The position numbers and the translations under genes are program-made. From Deltaproteobacteria bacterium (GTDB lineage Bacteria; Desulfobacterota; DSM-4660; Desulfatiglandales; Desulfatiglandaceae): a stretch of DNA of 10,921 nt. Each line of letters opens with the position of its first letter. Positions within the stretch are counted from its first letter, which is position 1. This document shows positions 6,921 through 10,921 of the stretch, one piece after another. The notes beneath the pieces were generated by a model. It made no database searches and was not told the origin of the DNA. It saw only the letters and a program-made list of their open reading frames with translations. The stretch is taken from NCBI GenBank assembly GCA_019313765.1, contig JAFDAP010000030.1, positions 1 through 10,921 on the forward strand, written 5' to 3'.

Positions 6921-8136
6921 ATTCATACCCCTTTTTCCGGATAAATTCCTGCCAGCCCGGATCGGCAAATGCATCGGCGATGGTAAAGATGTCTTTATCC
7001 CCCCGTCCTGACTGGTTGATCAGGATGATATCGTCCCCTGAAAGGTCCGGGGCTTCTTTGAATGCCCGGGCAAAGGCATGGGCCGACTCGAGGGCAGGTA
7101 TCAGGCCTTCCTTTCTGATCGTGAGGGACATGGCGTCTAAGACCTCTGAATCGGTGGCCGCTTCAAATCTAATTCGACCCCTCTCACGGTGCGAGGCAAG
7201 GATCGGCGATACCCCCACATAGTCTAAGCCGGCGGCCACACTGTGGGTCTCCTTCATCTGTCCGTCCCTATCCTGGAGAAAGTAGGTCTTGTACCCCTGG
7301 GCCACACCCACAGATCCATCATCAGATGCAAGTCTGGACGCATGTCTTCCTGTTTCCAAGCCCTCTCCCCCGGCCTCAACCCCCACTAATTCCACAGGGT
7401 CATCGAGAAAGCCGCTGAAGATTCCTAAGGCATTGGATCCTCCTCCCACGCAGGCATAAACGCGGGCAGGGAGTTTGCCCTCACGTTCGAAGATCTGCTC
7501 CCGGGCCTCCTTGCCGATGATGGACTGAAAATAGGAGACCATCTCCGGGAACGGATGCGGGCCGCATGCCGTGCCCAGTACATAGTGGGTGTCATCCATG
7601 TTTGTTATCCAGTCCCGCAGTGCCTCATTAATGGCATCTTTCAAAATCCTGGTGCCGTCCTTTACCGGGATGACTTCGGCTCCCAGGCGTTCCATCCAGA
7701 AGACATTGGGCCTTTGTCGTGCAACGTCCACTTCTCCCATGTAAATGGTACATCTGAAACCAAATCTGGCGGCCATGGTGGCTGTGGCGACGCCATGCTG
7801 ACCCGCCCCGGTTTCCGCAATGACCCGGGATTTTCCCATCCTTTTTACAAGAAGCCCCTGGCCCATAACATTGTTCAGCTTGTGGGCTCCGGTGTGGTTC
7901 AGGTCTTCCCTTTTGATGTAGATGCGTGTCCCGCCAAAGTTTCGCGTGAGGTTTTCAGCAAAGGTAAGAGGAGTGGGCCTGCAGGAAAAGGTGGACATGA
8001 TATCCGCATAATCCTTCCAGAAGGTGGGATCGTTCCTGGCATCCTGGAACGCTTCCACAAGTTCCTCAATAGTAGAAAAAAGGACCTCAGGAATGAAGGC
8101 GCCGCCGAATTCCCCGTAGTAACCCCGGTTAATCAT
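6910..8136 (-). CDS. trpB: Tryptophan synthase beta subunit
   Basis: TrpB is the PLP enzyme that condenses indole with L-serine to make tryptophan. The 408-residue length is normal for the TrpB1 type. The start GYYGEFGGAFIPE is the usual N-terminal signature. HTGAHKLNN holds the PLP lysine (Lys86), ETGAGQHG the catalytic glutamate (Glu108), and GGGSNA (231-236) the PLP phosphate loop. NQSGRGDKD near the C-terminus is also standard. LGTACGPHPFPEMV is a variant of the more common GSVxGPHPxPxxV, seen with TrpB proteins of the Bacteroidetes-like clade. The ATG overlaps the last 8 nt of trpF (ATGATTAA), so translation is probably coupled. With trpA directly following, it will form the standard tryptophan synthase complex. 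Confidence 0.97.
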   Translation of the reverse strand: MINRGYYGEFGGAFIPEVLFSTIEELVEAFQDARNDPTFWKDYADIMSTFSCRPTPLTFAENLTRNFGGTRIYIKREDLNHTGAHKLNNVMGQGLLVKRMGKSRVIAETGAGQHGVATATMAARFGFRCTIYMGEVDVARQRPNVFWMERLGAEVIPVKDGTRILKDAINEALRDWITNMDDTHYVLGTACGPHPFPEMVSYFQSIIGKEAREQIFEREGKLPARVYACVGGGSNALGIFSGFLDDPVELVGVEAGGEGLETGRHASRLASDDGSVGVAQGYKTYFLQDRDGQMKETHSVAAGLDYVGVSPILASHRERGRIRFEAATDSEVLDAMSLTIRKEGLIPALESAHAFARAFKEAPDLSGDDIILINQSGRGDKDIFTIADAFADPGWQEFIRKKGYEYGA

Positions 8137-8791
8137 TTGACATCTCTCTATTATTTATCTTTCTGATTTTTTCCATCAACTCCCTCATGAGAATAGGGCT
8201 CTTTTTCCCGGGCCGCTCCTCTACCCCGCTGTTCACGTCCACTGCGAATGGTCTGACGTTTAAAATGCTGTCCTCAATATTGGCCGGGTTAAGACCGCCT
8301 GCTAAGATAATCGGAATCTGCACCTGTTTGGCACTGACTGCCATGTCCCAGTCAAGGGTCTTTCCTGTGCCGCCTCTCTTCTCTTCTGAGTAGGTGTCAA
8401 AAAGCAGTGCCCTGACCTTTCCGAGATAGGGTCTGGTCTCTTCGAGGATCGATTCGTCCTTCAGCCTGAGAGCCTTGATTGACCGGGGCATAAACTCTTC
8501 ACAAATCTCCGGAGATTCATCACCATGGAGTTGAACCAGATCAAGGCCGCAAAAGCGAATAATCTCTTTTATCCTGTCTGGATTCTCATTCACAAACACG
8601 CCAATCGTTTGCACAAGAGGGGGAAGATCATAAATAATACTTCGCACCACTTCAGGGATAACAAGCCTGGGACTTGGCGCGAAGATAAATCCAAGGGCAT
8701 CGGCCCCGAGTTTGGCTGCCAGCAGTGCATCCTCCTTGCTGGTTATGCCGCATACCTTGACCCTTACCCTCTCTTTATTACCCTGAACCAT
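8129..8791 (-). CDS. trpF: Phosphoribosylanthranilate isomerase
   Basis: TrpF carries out the Amadori rearrangement of N-(5-phosphoribosyl)anthranilate to CdRP, the third step after anthranilate. The 220-residue barrel has VKVCGIT with the general-base Cys14, GFIFAPSPR, GVFVNE, DLVQLHGDE, and LFDT with the general-acid Asp132. Phosphate-binding segments are GGTGKTLDW, LAGGLNPANI and VDVNSGVEERPGKKS. The gene is separate and not fused to trpC as in enterobacteria. The ATG at 8791 lies inside the end of trpC (14-nt overlap). No good independent ribosome binding site is visible, so it likely depends on ribosomes finishing trpC. Confidence 0.97.
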   Translation of the reverse strand: MVQGNKERVRVKVCGITSKEDALLAAKLGADALGFIFAPSPRLVIPEVVRSIIYDLPPLVQTIGVFVNENPDRIKEIIRFCGLDLVQLHGDESPEICEEFMPRSIKALRLKDESILEETRPYLGKVRALLFDTYSEEKRGGTGKTLDWDMAVSAKQVQIPIILAGGLNPANIEDSILNVRPFAVDVNSGVEERPGKKSPILMRELMEKIRKINNREMSND

Positions 8792-9566
8792 GTCCCGCCA
8801 ATACCAGTTCCTGTGTCTTTAACCTTATATTGTCACTTTTCATGAGTGAGGTCCCCACGAGCGCCGCGTTTACACCCCATTTTTTCAACAGGTGGATATC
8901 CCCGGCACTGGAAATACCGCTTTCACTGACAGTGATGCACCCCTCCGGAACCAGCGGGGCCAGTTCAAGGGTTGTTCGGAGATCCACTTCGAATGTATCC
9001 AGATCACGGTTGTTGATCCCTATGATCTCAGCCCCACAATCAAGGGCTTTGTCCATATCCTGCCTGTCATGTACCTCAGTCAATGCAGCCAGGCCCAATT
9101 CCCTGCACATTTTAAGCAATGCCCTCAATTTGTTTACTGATAGGATTCGGGCGATTAAAAGAATAGCATCTGCTCCGTATGAAAACGATTCCACGACCTG
9201 GGCTTCGTCTAAAATAAAATCCTTGCGCAAAACGGGCAAAGAGACCGCCCTTTTCAGGCGGGGAAGTTGATCCAGGTCTCCCCCAAAGAACCGTTTGTCG
9301 GTCAAAAGGGAGATTGCCGCTGCACCTGAATCATCGTAGATCCGGGCGATTGAGACAGGGTCTCTCTTTTCACAAATTCTCCCCGCAGAAGGAGAGTTAA
9401 ACTTTATCTCCGCAATAAGCCCGATCCTGCCCGGGACCGAAATCGCCCTCGTAAAATCGCGGATGGGAGGCGCATCGTCGCACCTGTAGGTCAAGACCCC
9501 TCCCATTATCAGTCTCTCGACCTCCCTCTGTTTCTCGTCCAGTATCTCCTTCAATCGAGAATGCAT
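8778..9566 (-). CDS. trpC: Indole-3-glycerol-phosphate synthase
   Basis: TrpC closes the indole ring, converting CdRP to indole-3-glycerol phosphate with loss of CO2 and water. The 262-residue protein begins MHSRLKEILDEKQREVERL, as the family does. Catalytic residues fall where expected: Glu53 and Lys55 in IAEIKFNSPS, Lys115 in PVLRKDF, Glu164 in LTEVHD, Asn185 in GINNRDL and Ser216 in SESGI. LLTDKRFFGG and GADAILLI are standard. IKFNSPS replaces the commoner IKxxSPS with no loss of key residues. The frame stays open upstream to 9809, but that would overlap trpD by about 240 nt with unrelated sequence, so ATG 9566 is the start, 4 nt after the trpD stop. Its ribosome binding site is poor (GGGAAA about 11 nt upstream), which suggests translational coupling to trpD. 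Confidence 0.96.
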   Translation of the reverse strand: MHSRLKEILDEKQREVERLIMGGVLTYRCDDAPPIRDFTRAISVPGRIGLIAEIKFNSPSAGRICEKRDPVSIARIYDDSGAAAISLLTDKRFFGGDLDQLPRLKRAVSLPVLRKDFILDEAQVVESFSYGADAILLIARILSVNKLRALLKMCRELGLAALTEVHDRQDMDKALDCGAEIIGINNRDLDTFEVDLRTTLELAPLVPEGCITVSESGISSAGDIHLLKKWGVNAALVGTSLMKSDNIRLKTQELVLAGHGSG

Positions 9567-9570
9567 CTGT

Positions 9571-10650
9571 TTATATTTCCCAACGGACAAACTCTTCGCA
9601 CTGCTGTGTAAACCGGATAAGAGAATCGAGTTTTTCCCCTGCCCTGCCTGAATCAATGGAATCCTTTGCCCTTTCAATTCCCTGGATGAAATCGGGGTCA
9701 AGACCGGCGGCCATAAACGCGGCCGCGGAATTGAGAAGGACCATATCCCGCTTCGGGCCTTTCTCGCCGTCAAGGATATCCCGGATAATGCGGGCGTTCT
9801 CTTTCGCATTACCGCCCTTTATAGTCTCCGGGGCCGCCCTTTTAAAACCATACTCCTCCGGTGTCATTTCAAAGGTGTCCACTTTACCCGCCTTCAGGTG
9901 GGAAACCTTAGTGGGGCCACAGATGCTTATCTCATCAAAGGTCCCTTCGCCGCAGACCACAAACGCCTCCCTGGCCCCGAGTTTCCCGAGCACCTTTGCC
10001 ATCTTATCGGTCAAATTCTGAGAATAGACTCCCAGAACCTGAACCGTGGCCCCTGCCGGGTTGGTAAGAGGACCCAGCAGGTTAAAGATTGTCCTGAGAC
10101 CTATCTCCTGCCTGGGACCGGCAGCATATTTCATGGCACCGTGAAAAAGAGGGGCATACAGAAATCCCATACCCACTTCCCTGATGCATTTTTCCGCATC
10201 GGTACTGGTGATATCCAAATTTACGCCCAAGCTTTCGAGCACATCTGCGCTCCCGCACTTGCTTGAGACTGCCTTGTTGCCGTGTTTGGCCACCCTGACC
10301 CCGGCTCCCGCGGCCACAAAGGCCGTGGCCGTGGAGACATTGAATGTGTTGGTGCCGTCTCCGCCCGTGCCGCAGGTATCAAGAATGGTCTCTTCCTCCA
10401 CGTTTATCTCGTCCCGGTCAATGCTAATCAGATGATTATTGAGACCAATTTTCCTCGCCTTTGCCCTCATAACCCTGGCAGCGCCGGTAATCTCGTCCAC
10501 CGTCTCCCCTTTCATCCTCAGCGCCGTGATAAAAGAGCCGACCTGGGCAGGTGTTGCCTTTCCGGTCATGATCTCCTCCATGACTTTTTCCATCCCCTCT
10601 TCAGTAAGGTCAACCCCTTTGACCACTTTTGCAATAGCCTCTTTGATCAT
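9571..10650 (-). CDS. trpD: Anthranilate phosphoribosyltransferase
   Basis: TrpD transfers phosphoribose from PRPP to anthranilate. The 359-residue protein has an N-terminal helical domain (MTGKATPAQVGSFITALRMKGET), then the PRPP loop GTGGDGTNTFNVST (94-107) and KHGNKAVSSKCGSADVLE (122-139). GPRQEIGLRTIFNLLGPLTNP follows, with the anthranilate-binding Arg180, and Asp239-Glu240 in TFDEIS bind Mg. It is about 15-20 residues longer than typical; part of this is an acidic stretch, IDRDEINVEEE, just before the PRPP loop. It is a stand-alone gene, not fused to trpG. The ATG at 10650 has AGGAGG 9 nt upstream, inside the end of trpG, and a 3-nt gap to it. Confidence 0.97.
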   Translation of the reverse strand: MIKEAIAKVVKGVDLTEEGMEKVMEEIMTGKATPAQVGSFITALRMKGETVDEITGAARVMRAKARKIGLNNHLISIDRDEINVEEETILDTCGTGGDGTNTFNVSTATAFVAAGAGVRVAKHGNKAVSSKCGSADVLESLGVNLDITSTDAEKCIREVGMGFLYAPLFHGAMKYAAGPRQEIGLRTIFNLLGPLTNPAGATVQVLGVYSQNLTDKMAKVLGKLGAREAFVVCGEGTFDEISICGPTKVSHLKAGKVDTFEMTPEEYGFKRAAPETIKGGNAKENARIIRDILDGEKGPKRDMVLLNSAAAFMAAGLDPDFIQGIERAKDSIDSGRAGEKLDSLIRFTQQCEEFVRWEI

Positions 10651-10653
10651 GAT

Positions 10654-10921
10654 TCAGTTCCTCCTTTTGTTATTATGGATGAAATTTCTAATAATATGGC
10701 CCCCGACATCCGTTAAAATCGATTCCGGATGAAATTGGACCCCTTCCATTTTATATTTACGGTGTCTCAGACCCATAATCTCCCCATCCTTTGTCCATGC
10801 GCTTATCTCCAGGCAGTCCGGAAAAGAGTCCCTGTCCACGATCAGCGAATGATAACGGATGGCTTCAAACGGGTTTGGGATACCGTCATAAATGGTTTGG
10901 CCGTCGTGAAAGATCGAAGAA
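10654..10921 (-). CDS. trpG: Anthranilate synthase glutamine amidotransferase component, C-terminal part
   Basis: This is the glutaminase subunit that supplies ammonia to TrpE for anthranilate synthesis. Only the last 88 residues are in the window; the gene runs on past the right edge. Visible family sequence includes FHDGQTIYDGIPNPFEAIRY then HSLIVDRDSFPDCLEISAWT and GEIMGLRHRKYKMEGVQFHP. The latter gives the His and, in HPES, the Glu of the Cys-His-Glu triad; the nucleophile Cys lies outside the window. The end (GGHIIRNFIH) is normal. PabA of folate synthesis has the same fold and sequence pattern, and one protein can serve both; the position directly before trpD supports trpG. trpE would be expected just beyond the edge. 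Confidence 0.92.
   Translation of the reverse strand, partial: SSIFHDGQTIYDGIPNPFEAIRYHSLIVDRDSFPDCLEISAWTKDGEIMGLRHRKYKMEGVQFHPESILTDVGGHIIRNFIHNNKRRN
10660..10665 (-). promoter_or_regulatory. Ribosome binding site of trpD
   Basis: AGGAGG on the minus strand lies 9 nt before the trpD ATG and within the last codons of trpG. It is the strongest ribosome binding site of the visible trp operon. Confidence 0.75.

Noticed and set aside
7555..8166. 203-codon plus-strand open frame
   Set aside because: It is antisense to the well-conserved trpB and has no family features; it is a by-product of trpB codon usage.
9567..9809. 81-codon N-terminal extension of trpC
   Set aside because: It would overlap trpD by about 240 nt in another frame. 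IGPS proteins begin at the MHSRLKEILDEK region, so this is open by chance.

Overview
The window carries two bacterial biosynthetic gene clusters on the minus strand and the 3' part of a carbohydrate-active enzyme gene on the plus strand. Reading the minus strand from the right edge, there is a compact tryptophan operon, trpG(partial)-trpD-trpC-trpF-trpB-trpA, with gaps of 3-4 nt or overlaps of 8-14 nt between genes. It covers the steps from anthranilate to tryptophan. A 312-nt non-coding interval follows. Then comes the complete aspartate-to-NAD pathway as nadC-nadA-nadB: quinolinate phosphoribosyltransferase, quinolinate synthase and L-aspartate oxidase. nadB is convergent with a glycoside hydrolase family 57 (GH57) 4-alpha-glucanotransferase/amylase-type gene that enters from the left edge.

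The GH57 reading frame is broken by a perfect 19-bp tandem duplication inside the catalytic domain. Removing one copy restores a single frame with family-typical sequence on both sides. The GH57-nadB interval (1848-2288) holds two back-to-back hairpins with the same TTC loop, a possible terminator, an unrecognised stretch, and an imperfect 82-bp inverted repeat whose layout resembles an integron attC site (weak).

The trpA-nadC interval is the most structured non-coding part. It contains a nested inverted repeat (arms of 24 bp, 22 matching) with a good sigma-70-type promoter in one arm, pointing at nadC. Downstream lies what looks like the 3' end (domains V and VI) of a degraded group II intron, ending about 20 nt before the nadC ribosome binding site. 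An upstream start for nadC would translate this intron relic. The GTG at 5843 behind GGAGGTG is the better start.

The organism is a bacterium with moderate GC content. De novo NAD synthesis through the oxygen-sensitive [4Fe-4S] enzyme NadA, a GH57 alpha-glucan enzyme, and TrpB/TrpA of the GYYGEFGGAFIPE and HIVLGYP types would fit an anaerobe such as a Desulfobacterota member. This is inference from gene content only. The protein-coding content is mostly ordinary housekeeping; the unusual features are in the broken GH57 gene and the two intergenic regions. I saw no CRISPR array, tRNA, rRNA or intact transposase.
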